35,723 nt of DNA, taken from positions 1 to 35,723 of the forward strand of contig CATYDM010000018.1 of assembly GCA_958405195.1 (NCBI GenBank), read 5' to 3'. Both the position numbers and the translations under genes were made by a program. Below the pieces are notes generated by a model. It was given only the letters and a program-made list of their open reading frames with translations, was not told the origin of the DNA and searched no databases. Positions 23,444-31,736 of the stretch are shown piece by piece (within the stretch, counting starts at the first letter, position 1; the number at the start of each line of letters is the position of its first letter). The DNA is from an uncultured Collinsella sp. GTDB lineage: Bacteria; Actinomycetota; Coriobacteriia; Coriobacteriales; Coriobacteriaceae.

Positions 23444-24547
23444 CTAGCTGCGTTTTCGGATCAGGGCGATATAGAAGCCCTCAAAGTCGCGGCTGGGCGG
23501 AATGGTCAGCGTGCCGGGCATACCGTTGGCGACGGACGAGACGTGGCCGGCGGCGATGGCCTCGGTGAGGGCGTTGCTCTCGACGCGCGGCTCTTCGCCA
23601 GCTTCCTGAGCACGACGCGTTTCACTTTCGCTCGGCGTGCCGTCGAGGGGGATAAGCTCGCAGTCCATGTGCTTGTCGAGGGCCTCTTGCAGGGCGTCCT
23701 CGTTTTCCTGCGGCAAGATCGAACAAGTCGAATAGACGAGCGTGCCGCCCGGTTTGAGGGCTCCCATGGCGCGGTCCAGAAGCGCGCGCTGCGAGCGGGC
23801 GCACTTGCCGAGCAACTGCTCGGTCAGGCCGCGCAGACTCTTCTCGTTGCCGCTGATGACGGTGCCCGTGCCGGTGCAGGGAGCGTCGAGCAGGATACGG
23901 TCAAAGCGGAAGAACTCGTCGAGCTCGCGTGCGTCGATGCGCATGACGGGCACGTTTTTTGCGCCTTGGCGGTGGAGGTTGGCTTCGAGCTTCTCGGCGC
24001 GGGGAATGCTCATCTCGCAGGCGGTAAGGTGCGCCTGTCCCTGCGTGAGGGCGGTAATTTGCGTCGTCTTGCCGCCAGGGGCTGCGCACATGTCCAGGAT
24101 GTCCTCGCCTGCCTGGGCGCCCAGGACCAACGGTGGCATCATGGACGACAGGCTCTGCAAGTAGATCTTGCCGTCGCAGTAGATGTCGAGGTCCCACAGG
24201 TCGGAAACCTGGGCCTCGGGCAGGATGAAGGCGTCCGGATACCATGCGATGGGGCGGTGGGCGATGCCGGCTGCGTCGAGCGCGGCGGCGATGTCCTCGG
24301 CGGTCGCCTTGAGCGTGTTGGCGCGCAGCGTGACCGGGCGTGTGGCCGCGGCGCCGAAGCCCTCGATTATGAGCTGGGCATCGGCGGGTGTATAGGCGCC
24401 GGCGACCGTGTCGACCATAAAGCGCGGCAGGTCGGCGGCGCAGGGAAGGGCGGCAAGCTGGTCGGAAAGCTCGGTAGCGGCAAACTGCCTGAGCTTGAGC
24501 TCGGCCTTGACCTGCTTTTTCTGCTTACGACGACGCGGCTTGGACAT
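23444..24547 (-). CDS. RsmB/NOP (RsmF-like) RNA cytosine-C5 methyltransferase
   Basis: A 367-residue SAM-dependent m5C methyltransferase acting on rRNA or tRNA. Motif I is DMCAAPGGKTTQ, motif IV LLDAPCTGTG (catalytic-release Cys), and motif VI VYSTCSILPQEN (nucleophilic Cys); the NEKSLRGL segment between them is also typical. A basic N-terminus (KPRRRKQKKQ) precedes a RsmF-type N-terminal domain; there is no NusB domain, which argues against RsmB itself. ATG at 24547 follows GGAAGGAAAG. It lies 59 bases downstream of the methionyl-tRNA synthetase gene on the same strand, so co-transcription is likely. The exact RNA target is not deducible. Confidence 0.92.
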   Translation of the reverse strand: MSKPRRRKQKKQVKAELKLRQFAATELSDQLAALPCAADLPRFMVDTVAGAYTPADAQLIIEGFGAAATRPVTLRANTLKATAEDIAAALDAAGIAHRPIAWYPDAFILPEAQVSDLWDLDIYCDGKIYLQSLSSMMPPLVLGAQAGEDILDMCAAPGGKTTQITALTQGQAHLTACEMSIPRAEKLEANLHRQGAKNVPVMRIDARELDEFFRFDRILLDAPCTGTGTVISGNEKSLRGLTEQLLGKCARSQRALLDRAMGALKPGGTLVYSTCSILPQENEDALQEALDKHMDCELIPLDGTPSESETRRAQEAGEEPRVESNALTEAIAAGHVSSVANGMPGTLTIPPSRDFEGFYIALIRKRS

Positions 24548-24606
24548 CCGTCTTTCCTTCCCGTCCCAAATTGATTACTTTCCGGGCACGCCGCTGTTAG
24601 CGTGCT

Positions 24607-26757
24607 TTAGTACTGGCTCTCGTGCTTGCTGAAGAAGTCGAAGCGCGGGGGCAGCGGCTTCACGCGGTGCTCGCCAGGCTTCTCGCCCAGGCTTTCCACA
24701 AACTCGTCCGTGGAGGCAAAGATGTTATCCCAGCTAAAGAAGGCGACCGGATCGGCGTCGAAGTACTCGCAGATGAGCTCGCAGCCGGCCGGCACAATAC
24801 CATGCATGAGCACGGTCGCCACGCGCAGCTCGGTAAAGGCGTCGACCAGTGCCTGCGTCATTGCGGCGTTTGCCTCGTTACCCTCGAGCTTGTTGGCGGC
24901 CTTGGAGGCGTCGCTCCAGCGCTTGTTGGCGGCACGCAGGTAGTCGTCGCACACGGCGAGCGCGCGGTGCGTCTCGAACTTGTACATGGCCTGCTCAAAG
25001 GCGAGAACTGCCTGTTCGGCGGCTTCGACCACGGTGTCAGAAGCGGCGCCGGCGGGAATGCAACCGTTGCGGTACGGGCTCTCGTCGCCCTCCTTGATGG
25101 CGACTCCGTAGAAGCAGCTGCGGGCCAGGCGGTTGAAGACGCCGGTCAAAAGGGCGCTCTCCTTAAGGGCCGGATCGATAACGCGCTTGTCGTCGCAGGC
25201 GCGCACCTCGTTGCCGTCCTTGTCCTTGCCGGTCACGCGCGTGTCGTATGCCTTGGGGCTAAAGCTCACTGGCTTCTCGGATAGGCCGAGCGACAGCCAA
25301 TGCGCACGCATCTGCTCGCAGGTGTAGTGGTTGAGCAGATCGTCTGCCGGCGGGGGAGGCGTCTGCGAGGACGAGCTGGCCTTTTTGCCCATGTAGAGCA
25401 GGTGATAGCAGGCGCTGACAGTGCTCTGCGTGAGGTCCCAGCCCAGGGCCTCCCACATGGCGGTCTGCGCGATGCAGTAGAAATAGATGTTGTCCTGACC
25501 GATGAACTGGTAGATCTGAGCGTCGTCAGAGCACCACCAGTCGCGCCAGTCGAGCGAGCTGTGCTGGTAGGTGGGCGCGGGGACCTGCGTGGAATCGGCG
25601 GCGGGCTCGCCCATGAGGGCGGCATCCTGGGCGGCGACGCCCTCGGTTACGCCGGCGGCCTTGGCATCGCGCGCGAGCACGGTGCGGGTGTAACTGATGG
25701 GCGCCCACAGACTCTCGGGCCAGCACCAGCAGGTGACGTCGTTCACGCCGTCGACCTCGGGCACCGGAACGCCCCAGTCGATGTTGCCGGTGATGCGGAA
25801 GGGCACGAGCGCCTTGCCGCTGCGGAAGCGCACGCCGCCGTTGGCGAGCACCGCGTGGGCGTCGTCGCGCTCCTTCCAGCTGGGGAAGGTGACGGTAAAG
25901 CTGCTCTTGTTGCCCTCGGGCTCCAGCACGGTGTGCTCGGGCAGCTGGTCCTCGACGGCGTCGAAAGCCTCGCGGAATTTGTTCTGAATGTAGAGCTGAG
26001 CCGGCAGCAGCCACTCCTCCATGGTCTTGGAGACCACGGAGCGAACCTGCGGGTTCTTGGCGAGCTTGGCGGTATAGGTCTTCATAAAGTCGAGGTAGGC
26101 CGGCAGGTCGAAGTAGAGGTTGTCGACCGGGCGCAGCTCGGGCACCTCGCCGGTGAGCTGGCTCTTGGGCGCGATGAGCTCCTCGGGCTCAAACTGGTGA
26201 CCCAGGTCGCACTCGTCGGCATAGGCCTTCTCGGACTTGCAGCCCTGGATGGGGCAGCGGCCGATCACCTGGCGGCCGTTGAGGAACGTGCCGGCCTTGG
26301 CGTCGTAGAACTGCAGCGTGGAGCGTTTGGAGATGGTGCCCTGTTCGTGCAGGCGCTCGATAATCTCGGCGGTCACCTCGTTGTGGATCTGGGCCGCCGG
26401 CTCAAGGCCCGAGCCGCCGTAGATATCGCAGCTGATGTTGTAGTTGTTGAGGGTCGCGGCCTGGCGGGAGTGATTGGACTCGACGTACTCGCTAATGGAC
26501 TTGTCGTAGCCTTCGTTCTCCTTGAGCTTGCGGTAGCTCTCCATGATGGGCGAGCCGTAGCAGTCGGTGCCCGAGGTGAAGATAACGTTCTCGCGGCCCA
26601 GACGGTCGCGCAGGAAGCGGGCGAAGAAGTCGGCCGGGACAAAGACGCCGCCAACGTGGCCAAAGTGAAGGCCCTTGTTGCCGTAGGGCTCGCCGGCGGT
26701 AACGATGGCGCGGCGAGGCCAGCTGGGACGGTCGTTCATGGAGTATTTGGATGCCAT
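24607..26757 (-). CDS. metG: Methionyl-tRNA synthetase (divergent)
   Basis: A 716-residue class I aminoacyl-tRNA synthetase of MetRS type, charging tRNA-Met. HFGH (31-34) is the HIGH motif, and FIGQDNIYFYCIAQTAMW corresponds to the MetRS FxGKDNIxFH block. A zinc-knuckle-like region has Cys168, Cys173, Cys183 and His187, with unusual spacing. The KMSKS loop reads KKASSSS (458-464), followed by a Pro-rich stretch, so it is atypical. An insertion around 265-320 and an extended anticodon-binding helical domain explain the length. ATG at 26757 is chosen because AAGGAG lies 4 bases upstream; the frame to 26850 is not coding. The divergent motifs leave open whether it is the only MetRS. Confidence 0.85.
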   Translation of the reverse strand: MASKYSMNDRPSWPRRAIVTAGEPYGNKGLHFGHVGGVFVPADFFARFLRDRLGRENVIFTSGTDCYGSPIMESYRKLKENEGYDKSISEYVESNHSRQAATLNNYNISCDIYGGSGLEPAAQIHNEVTAEIIERLHEQGTISKRSTLQFYDAKAGTFLNGRQVIGRCPIQGCKSEKAYADECDLGHQFEPEELIAPKSQLTGEVPELRPVDNLYFDLPAYLDFMKTYTAKLAKNPQVRSVVSKTMEEWLLPAQLYIQNKFREAFDAVEDQLPEHTVLEPEGNKSSFTVTFPSWKERDDAHAVLANGGVRFRSGKALVPFRITGNIDWGVPVPEVDGVNDVTCWCWPESLWAPISYTRTVLARDAKAAGVTEGVAAQDAALMGEPAADSTQVPAPTYQHSSLDWRDWWCSDDAQIYQFIGQDNIYFYCIAQTAMWEALGWDLTQSTVSACYHLLYMGKKASSSSQTPPPPADDLLNHYTCEQMRAHWLSLGLSEKPVSFSPKAYDTRVTGKDKDGNEVRACDDKRVIDPALKESALLTGVFNRLARSCFYGVAIKEGDESPYRNGCIPAGAASDTVVEAAEQAVLAFEQAMYKFETHRALAVCDDYLRAANKRWSDASKAANKLEGNEANAAMTQALVDAFTELRVATVLMHGIVPAGCELICEYFDADPVAFFSWDNIFASTDEFVESLGEKPGEHRVKPLPPRFDFFSKHESQY

Positions 26758-26889
26758 GGGACTCCTTCGCATATGGTGAGAGCACGGCCGGGCGCGAGGC
26801 TCGGCGGCGCGGTGATCAATTCGTGCATATCGTTCGACATTATCGCACATGCGGACGGGTACGTGGCAGGGGCGCTATCCTAAGATGCT

Positions 26890-27456
26890 ATGAATGAGAT
26901 TTCCAACATACATGCGTTTGAGGACGAGGATTTTCTGCACGCCTGCTTTGTGTGGGGGATGGCCGTCGTCGGCGTGTTTGCCGTGTGCTTGGTGCCGGTG
27001 TTTATGTTGCTGGGTGGGCCTGCAGACTTGGATGCGGCTGACGCGGGCGGCTGGATGGCTGTCGTGGGCTGGATAGTCGGCTTGGCTGCGATCTCAATGG
27101 CGTCGTTCGCCGTGCACGAGCTGGTGCACGGTGTGTTTTTTAAGCTGCTGGCGCCTGCGGGCGCGAAGGTGACCTTTGGGGCGAATCGCGAGACGGCGAT
27201 GATCTATGCCTGCGCCGAGGGCGTTGTGTATTCGCGCCGGCGGTACATGGCGGTTTGCCTGGCGCCGACGGTTGTTGTGACGGCGGCGCTTGCCCTGGGG
27301 TTTGCGTTTTCGGGCTATCCGCTGCTGTGCTACCTGGCGGCCGGCTTGCATTTGTCGGGCTGTGTGGGCGACTGGTATTACGTGCGGACCATTTTGCGCG
27401 ACCGCCGCATTGTCGCCTGCGAGGATACGTCCTTTGGCGTGCGCTTTTTCGGGTGA
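26890..27456 (+). CDS. DUF3267-like membrane protein with HExxH motif
   Basis: A 188-residue protein with four or five hydrophobic helices and the zinc-protease-like motif HELVHG near residue 77, as in DUF3267 putative zincin-like membrane proteins. Helices lie at about 20-42, 55-75, 118-135 and 138-155. A role in intramembrane proteolysis is possible, but the family has no firm function. There is no good ribosome site before ATG 26890, which suggests a leaderless or weakly translated message. Its stop codon overlaps the GAGGAG ribosome site of queH, so the two are coupled. It is divergent from metG across 132 bases. Confidence 0.72.
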   Translation: MNEISNIHAFEDEDFLHACFVWGMAVVGVFAVCLVPVFMLLGGPADLDAADAGGWMAVVGWIVGLAAISMASFAVHELVHGVFFKLLAPAGAKVTFGANRETAMIYACAEGVVYSRRRYMAVCLAPTVVVTAALALGFAFSGYPLLCYLAAGLHLSGCVGDWYYVRTILRDRRIVACEDTSFGVRFFG

Positions 27457-27466
27457 GGAGATGTCG

Positions 27467-28042
27467 ATGAAGCCGTTGTTGCTGCATGCGTGCTGTGCGC
27501 CGTGCTCTCTTGAGCCGGTCCGCCTGCTGCGCGAGGAAGGGTTTGAGCCCACAATCTGCTGGACAAACCCCAATATTCAGCCGCACGATGAATGGCAGCG
27601 GCGTTTGGACGAGCTGCGCCGGTGGTGTGCCGATGACGACATCGAGCTTATCGAGGCGGGGGAGGACCGTGAGCGCTGGGAGGCCGGCGTGGCACCGCTG
27701 GGTGCCGATCGGCCCCGTCGCTGTCGTGCGTGCTATGCCCTGCGCTTGGCTGAGGCGTGCCGCGTGGCCCAGGAGCTTGGGTTTGAGTTTGTGGGTACGA
27801 CGCTCGCCGTCTCGCCGTACCAGTTGTTCGAAACCTGCAATGATGTGTTGGAGCGTCTGGCTGCCGCCCGCGGTCTCACTCCGGTGATTCGCGATTTTCG
27901 TCCGTATTACCCCGAGGCGACACGCCGTTCGCGCGAGCTGGGCATGTATCGGCAGAACTACTGTGGTTGCCGCTTCTCGGCTGTCGAGGCGGCCATGGAC
28001 CGCGCCCGCATCCGCGACGAGCGTAAAGCCGCCAAAAAGTAG
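27467..28042 (+). CDS. queH: Epoxyqueuosine reductase QueH
   Basis: A 191-residue QueH (DUF208) protein, the non-cobalamin epoxyqueuosine reductase that makes the last step of queuosine synthesis in tRNA. Seen: LLHACCAPCS with Cys9, Cys10 and Cys13; NPNIQP; the RRCRACYALR Cys pair; and NYCGCRFS near the C-terminus. These cysteines are expected to hold an iron-sulfur cluster and a redox pair. ATG at 27467 is chosen because GAGGAG ends 6 bases before it; ATG at 27461 directly abuts that site. It is coupled to the DUF3267-like gene upstream. queA, the preceding pathway enzyme, lies 6 kb downstream beyond the arginine island. Being B12-independent, QueH fits an organism that economises on corrinoids. 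Confidence 0.93.
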   Translation: MKPLLLHACCAPCSLEPVRLLREEGFEPTICWTNPNIQPHDEWQRRLDELRRWCADDDIELIEAGEDRERWEAGVAPLGADRPRRCRACYALRLAEACRVAQELGFEFVGTTLAVSPYQLFETCNDVLERLAAARGLTPVIRDFRPYYPEATRRSRELGMYRQNYCGCRFSAVEAAMDRARIRDERKAAKK

Positions 28043-28102
28043 TTCATTTGGGCTGGGGCCTTGAGCTGTCTGTGCGGTACGGTCGTTTTTGGGAAAGTCG
28101 AT

Positions 28103-28759
28103 TTAATTAAGCGTGTGATCGTGGCTCGCTTGATACCAAACGACGACTCCTATGATTCTAATCCTCCGTTTGTTAAACATCAGATCCGGACTTGCTGTTG
28201 CATATGAATGGGACGACAGCACAATCATGTCGTTTCCTTCTGCAAATCGCCTAATTACCGGTGTTTTACCGTCTGCGAGCGCCAATACAGCACAGCCGTT
28301 CCAAGGCTTTGCGGTGGTATCGACAAGTAGTAAGCTGCCGGGAGGGTAAATGCGGGACATTTCGTCACCTTTGATTTTAACGAAAACGCTATGTGGGTGA
28401 CGCTTGGCTACGTCTACGGGCGCGCAAGCATTTTGTTGGCTGTGCGTGATGCGGCGCTTTTGCGATTCGATATCGATGACGGGAAATGCGCCCTCCATTT
28501 CGTGGATAGCAGGGTCTTCGTCGGTGACGATTCTTTTATTTGCGAGCTTTACGGCCAAACCGTTTTCCTCGCCAACAAGTTCATCGCGGGTGCAACCGAA
28601 GAGCGCTTGTAACTTTTCAATATGGCGCTCACGGGGGGCATACCGACTTTTTTCCCAACGACAAACGGTCTCTTTAGATACCCCCAACATCTCTGCAAGT
28701 TGCGCCTGACCAAGATGCTCCATGGTGCGGAGTTTACGAATATTTGCCCCGAAGCCCAT
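28103..28759 (-). CDS. XRE-type regulator with degenerate S24 (LexA-like) domain
   Basis: A 218-residue transcription factor. Residues ~4-60 form a helix-turn-helix of XRE/Cro type (QAQLAEMLGVSKETVCRWE). Residues ~120-212 match an S24/LexA-like C-terminal domain (VKIKGDEMSRIYPPGSLLLVD), but the nucleophilic serine of GDSM is Glu133 and the general-base lysine (VKRF) is Arg170, so self-cleavage is not expected; the domain probably serves dimerisation or sensing. ATG at 28759 follows AGAGGA by 9 bases, and the gene begins 2 bases after the arcA1 stop, so it is co-expressed with arginine deiminase and is the prime candidate regulator of the arginine genes (inference). Confidence 0.85.
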   Translation of the reverse strand: MGFGANIRKLRTMEHLGQAQLAEMLGVSKETVCRWEKSRYAPRERHIEKLQALFGCTRDELVGEENGLAVKLANKRIVTDEDPAIHEMEGAFPVIDIESQKRRITHSQQNACAPVDVAKRHPHSVFVKIKGDEMSRIYPPGSLLLVDTTAKPWNGCAVLALADGKTPVIRRFAEGNDMIVLSSHSYATASPDLMFNKRRIRIIGVVVWYQASHDHTLN

Positions 28760-28761
28760 GG

Positions 28762-30012
28762 CTATAGATCCTCTCGCCACAGGGGGAGGCATAGACAGTT
28801 TGTGCCACCATAGCCTTTGGTGAGCTCGTCAATGGATAACGGGAATAATTCCATTCCTGCTTTCTCAAGCGCTTCGTTGGTCCAAACGTTTTCTTCATAT
28901 ACGCATAGTTTTCCTGGCGAGAGCGCAAGGATAGACGTTGCGTTGTTCCGGCGCTCTCTTTCGTAGGCGGTTTGATTCCCGCCTCCGCAGTCAATTACTT
29001 TTATTGGTTCGCAACAGGCTGCAGAGAGTATTTCCGGAATCGTGCGATCGATAGGAGTGATCGTAAGGCCCTTTCCGGATCGTTTTAGTTGAATGCTGTA
29101 TGCATCAACGGCATTGCATATCTCACGATCGATGAGGAACGCGTCGTGATCAATTCTACTTATGAACGTATCGAGGTGGATACGCAGCCCGTCAGAGGGG
29201 ACTCGAATCGCAATTAGCTCGGTGGTCTGGAATTTATTTGAGGTCAGGAGCTCTTTTGCAAGTGACTCGACGGCGGCGGGTTCAGTTCGATCAGAGATTC
29301 CAACTAAAATTGTCTTAGCACTGATAACAAGAATGTCTCCGCCTTCGATATGGTAACTACTCCTGTTCAAATCACATACTGGGGTTTCTCCCATGATCTT
29401 GTGGTGGGTGAATATCTGCCGGTATAAGGCGACCTCACGATCACGCTCAGGCCAATACATATGATTTAGGATGATGCCGTCTCCGACTACCACAGCAGGA
29501 TCACGAGTGAAAAAAAGCGTGTTGAGGGGATTGACCAAGAGCGAGGCGGGGTCAAATTGCTCGTGCACGAGCGCTCGTAGTGTTTCCGACTGGTTTGAAC
29601 ATAGCTCAGTGTCTCCAAAGCGAATGCCGTTAAGTACTATATTCACCAATTCCTGGGTGTTCTTAGCGTTCTCAAACAGCTGGGTTATTGTCTCGAGGAA
29701 CTCTCTGCCTGTTGCTCCGCTGCAACGGAGGTAGTCCTCAATAAAATATTTAAGTGATTGGGGCTCAGTTTCAAGTGAGTCTTCGAGAAGGTCCCTAATT
29801 TCAATGGTTTCTACGCCATGCTTCTTAAGCAATTGAACCATGGAATCGTGCTCATATATTGCTTTGTCGAGGTCAAAACGACCGCTCCATTTTCGCAGGG
29901 AGAAAACTTGGCTGAAGTCGGCATCAGGGTAGTTTTGTGTTTCAGCTCCAGGTCGATGGACAAGTACGGCTTTTAAATGACCGATTTCATTTGTTATGTG
30001 TACGCCTTGCAT
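28762..30012 (-). CDS. arcA: Arginine deiminase, divergent copy
   Basis: A 416-residue arginine deiminase, converting arginine to citrulline and ammonia. Catalytic positions are present: Asp171 in FFTRDP, Glu223 in HIEGGD, His279 and Asp281 in IHLDT, and nucleophile Cys406. The segment around Cys406 reads GGTNCLCLPLWRED, while the second copy in this window has the usual GGPRCMSMPFWRED, so this copy is the more divergent; altered kinetics or substrate are possible. GGAG precedes ATG 30012. It heads a minus-strand operon with the XRE regulator, 2 bases apart, and is transcribed away from the transporter/arcA2/arcB operon. Base composition is lower in G+C than in the flanking genes. Confidence 0.92.
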   Translation of the reverse strand: MQGVHITNEIGHLKAVLVHRPGAETQNYPDADFSQVFSLRKWSGRFDLDKAIYEHDSMVQLLKKHGVETIEIRDLLEDSLETEPQSLKYFIEDYLRCSGATGREFLETITQLFENAKNTQELVNIVLNGIRFGDTELCSNQSETLRALVHEQFDPASLLVNPLNTLFFTRDPAVVVGDGIILNHMYWPERDREVALYRQIFTHHKIMGETPVCDLNRSSYHIEGGDILVISAKTILVGISDRTEPAAVESLAKELLTSNKFQTTELIAIRVPSDGLRIHLDTFISRIDHDAFLIDREICNAVDAYSIQLKRSGKGLTITPIDRTIPEILSAACCEPIKVIDCGGGNQTAYERERRNNATSILALSPGKLCVYEENVWTNEALEKAGMELFPLSIDELTKGYGGTNCLCLPLWREDL

Positions 30013-30095
30013 GTCTGTCTCCTGTCCTGCTGGTTTTTATATAAGGCTAAGGCAGGTTCCTTGTTGTGTTGCGGAAAAGTTTAAAGACGTATGTA

Positions 30096-30143
30096 ATTGA
30101 TAAATAACATCAATTTTAAATATCAGATTGATTAATAACGTCA
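30096..30143. promoter_or_regulatory. Tandem 17-bp operator-like repeats between the two arc operons
   Basis: ATTGATAAATAACATCA (30096-30112) and ATTGATTAATAACGTCA (30127-30143) differ at two positions and are spaced 31 bases start to start, about three helical turns. The first copy is itself an inverted repeat (TTGAT, 7 bases, ATCAA). They lie in the A+T-rich part of the 253-base divergent intergenic region and could coordinate both operons. A second short inverted repeat, GTTGG-CCGA-CCAAC, lies at 30187-30200. Confidence 0.6.
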
Positions 30144-30265
30144 CTTTAGCTGCCGTTCATAGGTGAAAAGCGACACGATGGCGATGGTTGGCCGACCAAC
30201 GCTGAGCAACCTCATACATTTATGGTGCCAGCTGGATAGATGGGAAAAGGAATGAAGGAGGAGAA

Positions 30266-31708
30266 ATGGCAGCGGAAAGTTCGAAAGGCATCAAGCAGTT
30301 CAAGGTCCCGCACGTATATGCGATCATCTTTGCACTTATGGTCATCTTCGCTGTTCTCACGTGGATTGTTCCCTCTGGGTCCTATCAGCGTCAGGAGGTG
30401 AACGGTCGTGAAGTCACTGTCGCAGGTACGTATGAGCAGAGTGAAAAGACATATATTGACGAGGAAACCGGGGATGAAGTAGATCTCAGACAAGGCGTCT
30501 TCGATGTTCTTCAGGCTCCAACGCGCGGTATACAAGAGGCAATTGAGGTCGTTGCATTCATCTTGATTGTGGGCGGTTCGTTTCAGGTTATTACTAAAAC
30601 GGGCGCTATCACGAGCGGAATGGGTCGTGTCGTTCGCCGCTTTAAGAACAAAGACATTCTAATTATTCCTATTGCGATGGTTCTCTTTGCATTGGGCGGA
30701 ACGAGCTTTGGCATGGCGGAAGAAACTCTTCCGTTCTTTGCGATCTTCATGCCAATTATGATGGCTATGGGCTTCGACTCGATGACGGCGTTCATGGTCG
30801 TGTTCGTTGGAGCGCGCACGGGTTACATCGCCTCAACGATTAATCCGTTTAATGTTCTCATTGCGCAAGGTATTCTTGGTATTCAGGGCAACCCCCAGCT
30901 GTGGCTGCGTATGATTGCCTGGGTTGTTTTGACCGCCGTTGCAATTACTTGGGTTGTCCTCTATGCACGAAGGGTAAAGAAGAGCCCTGAGTCATCGATC
31001 ACATTTGAGGATGATATCGCCAAGAAAGTCGAGTTCGCTGCCGATGAATCTGCCCTTGACGCGGAATTTACGGGTCGTCAAAAAGGCGTGCTTGCGGTAT
31101 TTATCGCTGGTATGTGCCTTATCATCTGGGGACTTGTGACCCAGGGCTGGTATATGAACGAGATTTCTGCGGTCTTTTTGGCCATGGGCCTGTTGGCTGG
31201 TGTTATTGCGGGCTTTAGTCAGGACGTCATCGCTCAGGAATTTGTTGCGGGTATCGCTGACTTTGCTTTCTCGGCAATTGTCGTTGGACTTGCGCGTGGC
31301 ATCCTTGTCATTGCCTCTGACGGCATGATCATTGATACCATCCTCAATGCGCTCGCTACTGGTCTGGGCGGCATCCCGGCGGTTCTCTTTACTACGCTTC
31401 TTTATGCGGTTGAGAACCTCCTGGCGATTCTGGTTCCCAGCTCATCTGGCCTTGCAGCACTGACCGCTCCCATTTTTGGACCTTTGACCGAACTCATGGG
31501 CCTTAATCCCGAGGCTGCCGTGTGGGCTCTCTCCATGGGTAGCGCGACGATGTCTTTGATCTGTCCTACTAACGCCATTCTTGTAGCGGGTTTGGGCGTG
31601 TGTAAGATCAAGCTTGGCCAGTGGTGGAAGACCGTTTGGAAATTCTTCTTGGTCGTGTCGCTCATCAATATCGTATTCGTAGCAATCTCGGGACTTATTG
31701 CCCTGTAG
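30266..31708 (+). CDS. arcD: YfcC/AitC-family transporter, probable arginine-ornithine exchanger
   Basis: A 480-residue polytopic protein of about twelve membrane helices, of the YfcC family related to DcuC carriers (PF03606). Conserved pieces include the first helix with WIVPSGSYQR, FGMAEETLPFF, GARTGYIASTINPFN, and VENLLAILVPSSSGLAAL. GGAGG lies 5 bases before ATG 30266. It is the first gene of an operon with arcA2 and arcB, so by context I infer uptake of arginine in exchange for ornithine; YfcC-type proteins fill the ArcD role in other arginine deiminase clusters. The symbol is given by function, not by sequence identity to classical ArcD. Confidence 0.85.
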   Translation: MAAESSKGIKQFKVPHVYAIIFALMVIFAVLTWIVPSGSYQRQEVNGREVTVAGTYEQSEKTYIDEETGDEVDLRQGVFDVLQAPTRGIQEAIEVVAFILIVGGSFQVITKTGAITSGMGRVVRRFKNKDILIIPIAMVLFALGGTSFGMAEETLPFFAIFMPIMMAMGFDSMTAFMVVFVGARTGYIASTINPFNVLIAQGILGIQGNPQLWLRMIAWVVLTAVAITWVVLYARRVKKSPESSITFEDDIAKKVEFAADESALDAEFTGRQKGVLAVFIAGMCLIIWGLVTQGWYMNEISAVFLAMGLLAGVIAGFSQDVIAQEFVAGIADFAFSAIVVGLARGILVIASDGMIIDTILNALATGLGGIPAVLFTTLLYAVENLLAILVPSSSGLAALTAPIFGPLTELMGLNPEAAVWALSMGSATMSLICPTNAILVAGLGVCKIKLGQWWKTVWKFFLVVSLINIVFVAISGLIAL

Positions 31709-31736
31709 GTTTCATGGCTGAAATGGAGTAACAGGA

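Noticed and set aside
25300..26883. Plus-strand frame of 527 codons opposite metG
   Set aside because: Shadow of metG; Val/Gly/Ala/Leu-rich, no motifs, and it crosses the metG start region.
30097..30113. FNR/ArcR-type box (TTGAT...ATCAA) in the arc control region
   Set aside because: The half-sites match, but the spacer is 7 bases instead of 4, and the copy repeats as a direct repeat, so a different regulator is more likely.
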